NCBI GenBank assembly: GCA_007132715.1
Contig: SLOE01000121.1
Span: forward strand, 1-34,486
Source of the DNA: Bacteroidales bacterium
Lineage (GTDB): Bacteria > Bacteroidota > Bacteroidia > Bacteroidales > PUMT01
DNA: 34,486 nucleotides
Direction: 5' to 3'
Shown here: piece after piece, positions 17,186-24,577 of the stretch
Numbering within the stretch: the stretch's first letter is position 1
Layout: every line of letters starts with the position of its first letter
Position numbers and translations under genes: made by a program
Notes under the pieces: model-generated
Databases searched by the model: none
What the model saw: the letters and a program-made list of their open reading frames with translations, nothing else
Told to the model about the DNA's origin: nothing

Positions 17186-18082
17186 ATGGAATGGGAACCC
17201 GCAATAAAGGAGTTCAGGGGATATCTCAAACTTGAAAAAGCGTTATCTGACAATTCAGTTGAGGCTTATATAAGCGATATAACAAAGCTGAAAAGCTTCG
17301 CCTCGATGATGGAAGGGAAGCCGGGCCCCGACAGGATAGGGATAACGGAGCTTCATGCCTTTGTGCAGTGGCTTGACAACTTTGATGTTTCAGGCAGGAC
17401 CCTGGCAAGAATAATTTCCGGCATCAGGGCTTTTTACAGGTTTCTCCTTATCGGGGAAATGATCGAAAGTGACCCCTCAGCTTTGCTTGAGATGCCGCGG
17501 ACAGAGCGCAAGCTTCCTGAAGTGCTGTCGGTGGCTGAGATCGATGCTGTAGTTGGGGCAGTTGACCTCAGCACCGAAACAGGCAGCAGGAACAAGGCAA
17601 TTATTGAAACCCTCTACAGCGGCGGATTAAGGGTATCGGAGCTGGTTAATCTGCGCATAAGCGATATCTTTTTCAGCGAGGGGTTCATACGGGTTACCGG
17701 CAAGGGAAACAAACAGCGTCTGGTACCTGTCGGAAGACGGGCGCTCAGGGAGATAGATGTTTGGATGGGAGACAGGAACAGGTTGACGGTGGCAAGTGGG
17801 CATGAGGATATTCTGTTCCTTAACCGCAGGGGCAAAAAGCTTACGAGGGTCATGATATTCACCATTGTAAGGCAGCTTGCCATGAAAGCCGGGTTGAAAA
17901 AGAGTATCAGTCCCCATACATTCAGGCATTCATTTGCCACGCATCTGGTAGAGGGCGGGGCCGACCTGAGGGCGGTGCAGGAGATGCTGGGTCATGAGTC
18001 CATTATTACCACTGAAATATATACACACCTGGACCGCGAATACCTGAGGGATGCCATTATCAGGTTCCACCCGCGCTCATGA
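17186..18082 (+). CDS. xerD: site-specific tyrosine recombinase XerD
   Basis: XerC/D-type recombinases resolve chromosome dimers at dif. The N-terminal SAM-like core-binding domain (about 1-95) is followed by the catalytic domain with the full tyrosine-recombinase set: Arg149 (SGGLRVSEL), Lys173 (TGKGNKQR), His244 and Arg247 (PHTFRHSFATHL), His270 (LGHESI) and nucleophile Tyr279 (EIYTHLDRE). The 298-aa length and the divergent, promoter-sharing position next to pyk fit a housekeeping Xer rather than a mobile-element integrase. Nothing like an attachment site or phage gene is adjacent. Its last 23 nt overlap the 3' end of the convergent OLD-like gene. Confidence 0.92.
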   Translation: MEWEPAIKEFRGYLKLEKALSDNSVEAYISDITKLKSFASMMEGKPGPDRIGITELHAFVQWLDNFDVSGRTLARIISGIRAFYRFLLIGEMIESDPSALLEMPRTERKLPEVLSVAEIDAVVGAVDLSTETGSRNKAIIETLYSGGLRVSELVNLRISDIFFSEGFIRVTGKGNKQRLVPVGRRALREIDVWMGDRNRLTVASGHEDILFLNRRGKKLTRVMIFTIVRQLAMKAGLKKSISPHTFRHSFATHLVEGGADLRAVQEMLGHESIITTEIYTHLDREYLRDAIIRFHPRS

Positions 18083-20402
18083 GCTTTACTTCAAGGGAGG
18101 AAAAGATGACGTTCAGATTGTCACGGGTCTCCTCATCAATATCCTTTTTGCCGATAGTTCCTGCAGAAGCTTCCTGCATGAATGATGCCGCTATTACAGG
18201 GCGTGAAATGATGTTGTCAGCTATATAGGCCGAGTTGGTGCCTGAGATGCCAACTCTCTTCCTGATGATGTGCTTCTTGAAGTCCAGGTTCGACAGGAGG
18301 TCTTCAGCTGCCTGGAAGGATGTGGCATATACCAGCCGTGATCCGCGTGCGTCCTTGTCGAAATTGTGAAGATATGACTGTAACTCATCAAGAGTAACGC
18401 TGTTGTCGGGGTTGTCAAACAGCAGTACGGCGAAATCAAAGCCCCATCCGGTCAGCAGGTTGACCAGTACGGATACTCCGGCGGGGCCGACAGCAGGAAT
18501 GAAGTTCATTTTGGGCTCATGCCCTGTTATCGCGGCAAAAGCGGACAAATAGTAGAAGGTAGTAACGTCTTCAACTATAACGTTTCTGTCTCTGTTCGGC
18601 ACTTCTGTCCTGGTCATGCCTGCCCCCAGCAGGGAGCATACGGGAGAGAGGGTGTCTGATGTTGCTGAGTGGAGGTGAGAGGCATCAAAGATGATCGTTT
18701 CACTCTGCTCCCTGTCCTCGCCGGACCTCTGAACGGCCAGCAGCCTGTAAAGTTTTCCGGTATCGATAAGGTGCGGGGAATGAGTTGAATATATTATCTG
18801 GATATTTTCCTTGATATCCTCGAACACTTTCAGCACATCTTCCTGTGCCCGGGCATGAAGACTGAGTCCTGGTTCGTCGATTAGGAGTATCCTGTTCCTT
18901 GTATGGTTTTTCCTTGCAAATGCCTTGAGCTCGAGATAGAACGAAAGGAACCACCTTACGCCCCTGCTTCTTTGTTTGGGATATAGCCTCTCGTGCCGGT
19001 CCTTGATCCAGAATTCGAGGTAGGGCCGCCCCATTTTGTCGGGATTCGATATGTCATAATGCTCAAGCTCAAAATGAATCCTGATCTTGTTAGTTTTTCC
19101 CAGGCTTTGCCGCCAGTATTCCTGGAAGTCAACAGTCACCTCGTTATTGAGGTTTTCGATCTTCTGCTTGAGTATCCTGTTATTCGTCTGCTTGAAAAAG
19201 CCGGGATCAAGTCCGGCAACCAGCAGGAAATTGCGGACGGCCTTGTACCCTTCGATCCTGACGTTGTCTTCAAAGATATCTTCCAGGTCTATCCTGTTGG
19301 GAAGAAGGCTGCTGAAGTCCTCGAAAAACTCAAACGGTGGTATGTGCTCAAAGAACAGGTCGCCGGCCTCTTCACAGGTCAGCATTGAGCTTACCCTGTT
19401 GTAATCTTCTGTGGCTTCGTCCTCCGCTGCTTCCAACTCTGCATTGTCAATGAGCTTTCCAAGCACCCTCAGCCTGATAGCCGTCTTTTCCCTGAGAAGT
19501 TCAACATTCCGGCTTATTTTAATATATTCTTCCTTTGCGCTGAATAACCGGGCCTCACCTGCCTTTTTTTCCATCTCCTCCTTCAGAAAGGGTATCGACT
19601 GCTCGATGTCAGCCATGGCCGAATGGGCCTTCTCCATCTCCGCAATCTCCCTTTCCATGTTCCCGTGTAACTTCAGGCACTCTTTCGAATAGTTATTTAT
19701 GAACTCCTCCTCTGCAATTTTGAGCCTGATCTCCGATAACCGGTTCTCTTTGTCACTTATATTTTGTGCAAGTGAAGCCAGCTTTTCTTTCACCTTCTCT
19801 GCATTTCGCCTGGCCACCTCACCGGCTGAAGGATCCCTGGACCGTTTGATCTGCTTGTTCAGCAGGTTAAGCTTTGCCTCTGCGGCCTCGGCCTCCTTCT
19901 TCATGTTGTCAATAGTGGATTGCAGCTCTACGGACTCTTTTTCTTTGTCACCGTACTGTTTAATGACCTCTTCTGCCCCGGCCAGGGCTGCTCTTGCCAG
20001 CTCTTTTTCAGCATCCTCTATTCGCCTGAAAACTTCAGTGATCTCATCACCGGCCAGCAGAACAGTGCTTGACTGGTCGGATGTCCATGTTCTTTCAAGT
20101 ATGAAAGAGCCGTCCTTTTTTATTGCATCTGACACACCGGGGGGCAATGACCCTGTTCCTTCAAAATCAAAATTATCATCATCGGGCTTGAACCTGCATG
20201 AGACAACCGGCATGCTCAGGTCGCTGCGAAGGACATCCTCTGATATGGAGCCTTTTTGGAAGCAGTGAAGCGCTTCAAGAACAGATGTTTTGCCCGATTC
20301 ATTCTGTCCGATAAGAGCTGTTATATTGTCGGGCGACAGGTTGTTCCAACCTGAGTCGACAATACTTCTGAAATGCCTGATCCTGAATTGTGTGAGGCGC
20401 AT
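18060..20402 (-). CDS. OLD-like AAA ATPase with coiled coil and TOPRIM-like C-terminus
   Basis: A 780-aa RecF/SMC-style ATPase. Walker A is GQNESGKTS (32-40). A long, charged coiled coil spans about 120-320. A signature-like SRGVRWFLSF is at about 479-488, Walker B ILLIDEPGLS at 505-514, and the His switch STHSPHLI at 539-546. The C-terminal 180 residues look like the TOPRIM nuclease of OLD proteins: VIVEDVTTFYYL (608-619, acidic Glu611) and VLLFDNPDN (659-667). The second acidic motif reads D-N-P-D rather than the common D-x-D, so nuclease activity is uncertain. OLD-family enzymes act in DNA repair and phage defence (established for some members). No UvrD-like helicase (the Gabija partner) is adjacent. 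It starts 12 nt after a SpoIIE-type phosphatase gene and is likely in its operon. The 3' end overlaps xerD convergently by 23 nt. Confidence 0.82.
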   Translation of the reverse strand: MRLTQFRIRHFRSIVDSGWNNLSPDNITALIGQNESGKTSVLEALHCFQKGSISEDVLRSDLSMPVVSCRFKPDDDNFDFEGTGSLPPGVSDAIKKDGSFILERTWTSDQSSTVLLAGDEITEVFRRIEDAEKELARAALAGAEEVIKQYGDKEKESVELQSTIDNMKKEAEAAEAKLNLLNKQIKRSRDPSAGEVARRNAEKVKEKLASLAQNISDKENRLSEIRLKIAEEEFINNYSKECLKLHGNMEREIAEMEKAHSAMADIEQSIPFLKEEMEKKAGEARLFSAKEEYIKISRNVELLREKTAIRLRVLGKLIDNAELEAAEDEATEDYNRVSSMLTCEEAGDLFFEHIPPFEFFEDFSSLLPNRIDLEDIFEDNVRIEGYKAVRNFLLVAGLDPGFFKQTNNRILKQKIENLNNEVTVDFQEYWRQSLGKTNKIRIHFELEHYDISNPDKMGRPYLEFWIKDRHERLYPKQRSRGVRWFLSFYLELKAFARKNHTRNRILLIDEPGLSLHARAQEDVLKVFEDIKENIQIIYSTHSPHLIDTGKLYRLLAVQRSGEDREQSETIIFDASHLHSATSDTLSPVCSLLGAGMTRTEVPNRDRNVIVEDVTTFYYLSAFAAITGHEPKMNFIPAVGPAGVSVLVNLLTGWGFDFAVLLFDNPDNSVTLDELQSYLHNFDKDARGSRLVYATSFQAAEDLLSNLDFKKHIIRKRVGISGTNSAYIADNIISRPVIAASFMQEASAGTIGKKDIDEETRDNLNVIFSSLEVKLMSAGGT

Positions 20403-20414
20403 ATTAGTGAAATA

Positions 20415-21236
20415 TCAGGTTATTGAAAAGCCTAAAACAAGTATATCGTCAATCTGCTCAGTATCTCCCATCCAGTCAGCTATTGTATCCCTGAGGATAT
20501 TGAGTTGTTGCTTCATCTCCCTTTGGTGGATATCCAGCAGAAGGTCCTTGAATGGACCGTACTTGAATTTTTTTTCCAGGGGTCCCCCGAACTGGTCGGG
20601 GAAACCGTCAGTGAACATGTAAATCCTGTCGTTCCTGCTTATGCTTATTATGTTGTTTGAAAAAGGTTCCTCGTCAACTGCATTGACACCAACCGGCATT
20701 TTGTCAGGTTTGATCTCAATAAGCTCGTTTTCCCTGATCAGGTAAAGCGGGTTGTTCGCCCCGGAAAACTGAAGCTCCTGTTTCTCACGGTCTATTATGC
20801 ACATGGAGAGGTCCATGCCATCCTTTGTCTCATTCAGGTCGCCGGTCTGGTTAAGTGCTTCCATCACTTTTTCCCTGAGCTTGTTCAGTATCCTGTTAGG
20901 CCTGTTGGTGCAGTCGGTTTTGACAACCTCGTTAAGAAAAGATATACCCAGAATACTCATCAGGGCCCCGGGAACACCGTGACCGGTACAATCAGCCGCC
21001 ACAATAAAAATACACTTGCCTTTGCGTGAAACCCAGTAGAAGTCACCGCTTACAACATCCTTTGGCATGAACAGGGTGAAATGCTCACCCAGTATTCTAT
21101 CCATGAGTGCAGCAGAAGGGAGCAATGCTCTCTGTATCATACCCGCATAGCGAAGACTTTTAACGATTTCACTGTTATAAATATCTTCGGTATCAGATGT
21201 TTTTTTTGTTAACATAATTCCCGGCCTGTTGCTCAT
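20415..21236 (-). CDS. SpoIIE-type PP2C serine/threonine phosphatase
   Basis: A 273-aa protein consisting almost only of a SpoIIE/RsbU-type phosphatase domain. Metal-binding motifs are SGDFYWV, AADCTGHGVPGALMS, TDGFPDQFGG and the C-terminal IDDILVLGFSI. The N-terminal helix (SEIVKSLRYAGMIQRALLPS) is the standard linker before this domain, with no sensor, TPR or membrane segment in front. Such phosphatases usually dephosphorylate anti-sigma-factor antagonists or other partner-switching proteins, but no STAS or kinase gene lies nearby. The ATG at 21236 is chosen over an in-frame TTG three codons earlier. It is immediately followed (12 nt) by the OLD-like gene, suggesting co-expression. Confidence 0.9.
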   Translation of the reverse strand: MSNRPGIMLTKKTSDTEDIYNSEIVKSLRYAGMIQRALLPSAALMDRILGEHFTLFMPKDVVSGDFYWVSRKGKCIFIVAADCTGHGVPGALMSILGISFLNEVVKTDCTNRPNRILNKLREKVMEALNQTGDLNETKDGMDLSMCIIDREKQELQFSGANNPLYLIRENELIEIKPDKMPVGVNAVDEEPFSNNIISISRNDRIYMFTDGFPDQFGGPLEKKFKYGPFKDLLLDIHQREMKQQLNILRDTIADWMGDTEQIDDILVLGFSIT

Positions 21237-21492
21237 ACTGATCAATGCGACTTTCAGAGCAGAAATGTACGAAATATATATATAATATGGAAAATGACAG
21301 ATTTCTTTTAACCTTTCAGGCCTGTAAATTGTTTATGACAGCAATCCCGGGTAAGTATTGAGATGATATCGGACAAATTGTCGCTAATATAACGTTAAAA
21401 GGGGTTTGGTAGATTTTTTGACTAGTACAAAATAAATTTTTATAAATGGTGTTTCTTTAACTTATCTGACATTAATAATTAAACTTTTGAAA

Positions 21493-22173
21493 ATGGCCCC
21501 AATCTGGATAATATTTATAGGTTTCATGCTCCTGAGCTGGCTTGTTGGAAACCAGCTCAAATCAAGGTTCAAAAAGTATTCGCAGATACCGGTGAACTAT
21601 GGAATAACCGGCAGGGAAGTTGCCGAGAAGATGCTGCATGACAATGGAATTACCGATGTCAAGGTTAGATCGGTCGCCGGCAAGCTGACAGATCATTATC
21701 ATCCGCTGCAGAAAACAGTTAACCTGAGTCGTGATGTATATAACGGGAACAGTGTGGCTGCCGCTGCTGTTGCAGCTCATGAATGCGGGCATGCAGTGCA
21801 GCATGCAAGGGCATATGCCTTTCTGAAGATGAGATCGGCTCTGGTGCCGGCTGTAAGCTTTGCATCCAAATGGGTCCACTGGGTATTGCTCGCGGGGATA
21901 CTGATGGTTGAGGCACAGCCGGGGATACTGCTTGCAGGTATTGTCCTTTTCGGACTAACCACACTATTCAGCTTTATTACGCTTCCGGTCGAGGTCGATG
22001 CAAGCAGGCGCGCGCTTGCATGGCTTAATCACAGCAATATTACAACCAGGTCGACACATCCGCAGGCACAGGACGCCCTGAAATGGGCGGCATACACCTA
22101 TGTCGTTGCAGCATTATCGTCGCTTGCAACATTATTGTACTATATCTGGATCTTTCTGGGCAGACGCAATTAA
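21493..22173 (+). CDS. YugP-type membrane zinc metallopeptidase
   Basis: A 226-aa protein with an N-terminal membrane helix (IWIIFIGFMLLSWLVG), the zinc-protease motif HECGH (96-100) inside AAVAAHECGHAVQHA, two central hydrophobic segments and a last one (YIWIFLG) near the C-terminus. The acidic ligand is likely in LPVEVDASRRA (Glu167). This matches the Zn-dependent neutral protease family typified by B. subtilis YugP; substrates are unknown. The ATG at 21493 is preferred to a TTG two codons upstream. The preceding 256 bp is AT-rich and gene-free, separating it from the divergent phosphatase gene. It ends before a strong convergent-type hairpin. Confidence 0.88.
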   Translation: MAPIWIIFIGFMLLSWLVGNQLKSRFKKYSQIPVNYGITGREVAEKMLHDNGITDVKVRSVAGKLTDHYHPLQKTVNLSRDVYNGNSVAAAAVAAHECGHAVQHARAYAFLKMRSALVPAVSFASKWVHWVLLAGILMVEAQPGILLAGIVLFGLTTLFSFITLPVEVDASRRALAWLNHSNITTRSTHPQAQDALKWAAYTYVVAALSSLATLLYYIWIFLGRRN

Positions 22174-22207
22174 ATGACATTGCTCCTGTTGCACTGTCAG
22201 CATGGTT

Positions 22208-22240
22208 GCCGGTCCCTGCAGGGTAAATACCCGGACCGGC
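22208..22240. terminator. nested inverted repeat between convergent genes
   Basis: GCCGGTCC (22208-22215) pairs perfectly with GGACCGGC (22233-22240), enclosing a second hairpin GGGT-AAAT-ACCC. A five-nt CTGCA bulge sits on one side. It lies between the YugP-type protease stop and the oppositely oriented CxxCH lipoprotein stop, so a bidirectional terminator is likely. There is no long T-tract. Confidence 0.55.
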
Positions 22241-22254
22241 GCTCATCTGTATGT

Positions 22255-22743
22255 TTATCTGATGGAGGACTTTCTCTGAAGCGGCGGCTTGACAGTCAAA
22301 AACTGCATATCTTCCAGGGCATGGCATGAGTTGCATGTATTCAGCATCAGGTTGATGCGCCTGTCGAACATTTCAGTGTCCCTGGCCTCTATGGCCTCTC
22401 CAACATCGGGAATGGTTTTGGTCATGAATTGCTGCGCCGATGCCGCCCTTGCGGGTCTCCGTTCAAGTCCAAGTTCCAGCGTCTCTTCAAGCTCTTCGAT
22501 CTGGTGCGCGGCATATTCCCAGTTACCGTCCTGTCCCGCCCACCATAGCTCCTGGAACCTGTAATCAACCTCCCACATCGCCTTGCCAAACCCGCCAATG
22601 TGGTCGGCCACAGTTTCAAATTTTTCGTTTACATCGCCGGTAAGCCATCCTTCTGAACCAACCGGACTGCCATGATCGCCATTGCATCCTGAAACAAAAA
22701 TTGCTGCTGCTGCCAGAGTGATGGTAATGATATTTCTGCTCAT
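22255..22743 (-). CDS. lipoprotein with a single heme c motif (CxxCH)
   Basis: A 162-aa precursor with a lipoprotein signal (MSRNIITITLAAAAIFVSGC; +1 Cys20). The mature part is helical and rich in Trp/Glu, with a late CNSCH motif (137-141) in LNTCNSCHALEDMQFL that would bind one c-type heme. A predicted four-helix layout with the heme motif near the C-terminus recalls the cytochrome c' type, but this is inference. No cytochrome biogenesis or partner redox gene is adjacent. An alternative is a non-heme lipoprotein with a chance CxxCH, less likely because the motif sits in a Cys-poor mature protein. Confidence 0.72.
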   Translation of the reverse strand: MSRNIITITLAAAAIFVSGCNGDHGSPVGSEGWLTGDVNEKFETVADHIGGFGKAMWEVDYRFQELWWAGQDGNWEYAAHQIEELEETLELGLERRPARAASAQQFMTKTIPDVGEAIEARDTEMFDRRINLMLNTCNSCHALEDMQFLTVKPPLQRKSSIR

Positions 22744-22795
22744 AGCTGATAGGGTTTTTTGGTTAGTAAAGGATCTTTATTATAGAGTATATATC

Positions 22796-22827
22796 CAAAT
22801 ATAGGCTAATTTCGAATAAAAATTCAA
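22796..22827 (-). promoter_or_regulatory. Bacteroidota promoter with -33 and -7 boxes for the CxxCH lipoprotein gene
   Basis: On the minus strand, TTG (22827-22825), 21 nt spacer, then TATATTTG (22803-22796), matching TTG-N19-21-TAnnTTTG. The box ends 52 nt before the ATG. Confidence 0.55.
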
Positions 22828-23012
22828 TTTTCGGTCAAACAATGATGCGATGATCCACAGCAAAAAAATATTGCACTGACTGTAACATTTTGTCCGCTGA
22901 ACGGTCTTATAAGCAGAAGGTGTTCAAAAACGTACAACACTGTTTCGTAACCGGACACCATAGTTATAAACATAAAGAGCTTAAATATTTGATATATAGC
23001 ATAATAATAAGT

Positions 23013-23029
23013 TTGGCACAGAAGCTGTT
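23013..23029 (+). promoter_or_regulatory. possible sigma-54 promoter (TTGGCAC ... TGTT)
   Basis: TTGGCAC with a downstream TGTT resembles the RpoN -24/-12 promoter. The -24 half is perfect. The -12 half has GT where GC is canonical. It lies 38 nt before the ATG of the GRAM-like gene, a suitable distance. Confidence 0.4.
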
Positions 23030-23067
23030 AAAAAGAGAGTGAGGGCCACACCTAAAACAAAGAAGCG

Positions 23068-23376
23068 ATGAAAATTGATCTGAAACCTAACGAAATGGTT
23101 GTAAAAGCCGGGAACTCCGACAGGCTTGAAAACGGAAGCAAAATTGACGGCAAGTTCATAGTTACAAACCAGAGAATATATTTTAAAGGTCTCAACGGGA
23201 ATGCCGGCAAGTATGACCTCGAGATAATGCCCTCGGATATCAGGGAGGTGCACTTTTTTAACACCGGGTTTCTCTCTCCTAACGGACTCAACCTTATCCT
23301 CAAGGGGGGGCTGGAATTCAGGTTCAGGGTAAAGCAGAGAAATTCCTTCGGTGAGCTGATAAACAGTATGTATTGA
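23068..23376 (+). CDS. small GRAM/PH-like domain protein (102 aa)
   Basis: A single beta-rich domain, with the pattern of a bacterial GRAM/PH-like fold: KFIVTNQRIYFKGL (the strand pair with N-Q-R-I-Y-F characteristic of GRAM domains), then SDIREVHFF and LILKGGLEFRFRVKQR, and a final short helix (FGELINSMY). No signal peptide or membrane segment is present, so it is cytoplasmic. Function is unknown; eukaryotic GRAM domains bind lipids, bacterial ones are mostly uncharacterised. It may be controlled by the sigma-54-like element just upstream, which would imply stress or envelope-linked expression (inference). Confidence 0.75.
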   Translation: MKIDLKPNEMVVKAGNSDRLENGSKIDGKFIVTNQRIYFKGLNGNAGKYDLEIMPSDIREVHFFNTGFLSPNGLNLILKGGLEFRFRVKQRNSFGELINSMY

Positions 23377-23393
23377 TCAATTCCTATATATAA

Positions 23394-23408
23394 CCGGCAT
23401 TTTGCCGG
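23394..23408. terminator. short GC hairpin between convergent genes
   Basis: CCGGCA-TTT-TGCCGG is a perfect 6-bp stem between the GRAM-like gene stop and the rlmN stop. It has no real T-tract on either side, so it is a weak terminator candidate. Confidence 0.4.
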
Positions 23409-23435
23409 CCCTTAACATCATGAGTGGTTCAGGTT

Positions 23436-24479
23436 TTAACCCTTCCCGGGAAGTTCTTTAGTTGACAGCATACCGCATGCGGCGAGGATGTCCTCGCCGC
23501 GTGACTGCCTTATGGTGGTGGTGATACCTTTTCTGCTGAGCCGGTCTCTGAAGTTGACCATGGTCCTTTCGTCTGCCGGTAAGAGTTCCACACCCGGCAC
23601 GGGATGGAACCTGATAAGGTTGATCCGGCAGCGCAGCCCGTTCAGCAGCCTGGCCAGCTCCCTGGCATGGAAGGGTGTATCATTCAGTCCCCCGAACATT
23701 ATATACTCGAACGATATTCTCCGCTGTCTGCCGGTTTCAAATGATTTCAGCATCTCTATCATTGTCCCCAGCGGGTATGCTTTTGTTACCGGCATCAGTT
23801 CGCGGCGTTCTTCCTCAACGGGGCTGTGCAGACTGACCGCGAGATGGCAGTTGCTCTGATCGAGAAAGGTTTGTATCCCGCTGGTTATCCCGATGGTGGA
23901 GACCGTTATCCGGCGGGCACCGAAGCCGAAGCCCCAGGGGGAAGTAAGTATTTCCAGGCTCTTCATTACCTCGGGCGTGTTGTCAAATGGCTCTCCCATG
24001 CCCATGTAAACGATGTTGGTTATGTTGCTGCTTTCTTCAATCATCCTGAGCTGGTTGAGTATCTCACCTGCGGTGAGGTTGCCCTGGAAACCCTGCCTGC
24101 CGGTGGCACAGAACAGGCACCCCATTTTGCAGCCGACCTGGGTTGACAGGCAGAGCGTGTACCTGTTTTTTTCGGGGATGAAGACTGCTTCGATATATTT
24201 GCCGCTTTTGGTAGGGAAGAGATATTTTTTTGTTCCGTCGGCCGAACAGACAAACTTGCTGAAAGGGGTTACCCCCGTTTCATACTGTTGTGAAAGCTTC
24301 TCCCTGAAAGCTTTTGAAAGATTGGTCATCTCTCCGACAGATGCAGCCCTCTTCCCGTATATCCATTCTGCTATCTGCAGGGCAGAATATCCGGGCATTT
24401 CCAGATTTCCTGCAACTGACTTCAGCTCTGTAAGAGTTTTCCCGAACAGGCTTTTTTTAACGGCTTCCGGCTTATCCAT
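23436..24479 (-). CDS. rlmN: dual-specificity 23S rRNA / tRNA adenine-C2 methyltransferase RlmN
   Basis: A radical-SAM enzyme that methylates C2 of A2503 in 23S rRNA and A37 in some tRNAs. The [4Fe-4S] motif C117-x3-C121-x2-C124 (QVGCKMGCLFCATGRQGF) is intact, as are the MGMGEPFDN segment and the catalytic Cys335 in RGEDILAACGML. The 347-aa length is typical. The N-terminal accessory domain (GYSALQIAEWIYGKR, then MTNLSKAFREKL) is complete. The start ATG at 24479 is supported by a -7 promoter box only about 7 nt upstream, implying a very short or absent leader. It is divergent from the GH15 gene. Confidence 0.95.
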   Translation of the reverse strand: MDKPEAVKKSLFGKTLTELKSVAGNLEMPGYSALQIAEWIYGKRAASVGEMTNLSKAFREKLSQQYETGVTPFSKFVCSADGTKKYLFPTKSGKYIEAVFIPEKNRYTLCLSTQVGCKMGCLFCATGRQGFQGNLTAGEILNQLRMIEESSNITNIVYMGMGEPFDNTPEVMKSLEILTSPWGFGFGARRITVSTIGITSGIQTFLDQSNCHLAVSLHSPVEEERRELMPVTKAYPLGTMIEMLKSFETGRQRRISFEYIMFGGLNDTPFHARELARLLNGLRCRINLIRFHPVPGVELLPADERTMVNFRDRLSRKGITTTIRQSRGEDILAACGMLSTKELPGKG

Positions 24480-24486
24480 TATGATG

Positions 24487-24494
24487 CAAAGATA
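24487..24494 (-). promoter_or_regulatory. Bacteroidota-type -7 promoter box (TATCTTTG) for rlmN
   Basis: An exact TAnnTTTG match on the minus strand, 7 nt before the rlmN ATG. If used, the transcript would be nearly leaderless. Confidence 0.45.
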
Positions 24495-24577
24495 GCAAGC
24501 TTAACGGTCAGTTTCTTTCTTTAGCCCGAAATTTCATTTACATTTACAGTGCAGAGGAAATATTCAAAAAAATCATA

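Larger units (their letters stand above)
22744..23067. other. AT-rich intergenic region with two divergent promoters
   Basis: No coding frame is convincing here. It holds a primary-sigma type promoter facing left for the CxxCH lipoprotein and a sigma-54-like element facing right for the GRAM-like gene. The middle (about 22830-23000) shows nothing recognisable. Confidence 0.5.

Noticed and set aside
17186-18082. Integrase of a mobile element
   Set aside because: All catalytic residues are present, but the length, the housekeeping neighbours and the absence of att repeats or phage genes fit chromosomal XerD.
18060-20402. Gabija-type defence system
   Set aside because: The ATPase/TOPRIM layout fits GajA-like proteins in outline, but no UvrD-like helicase partner is present on either side.
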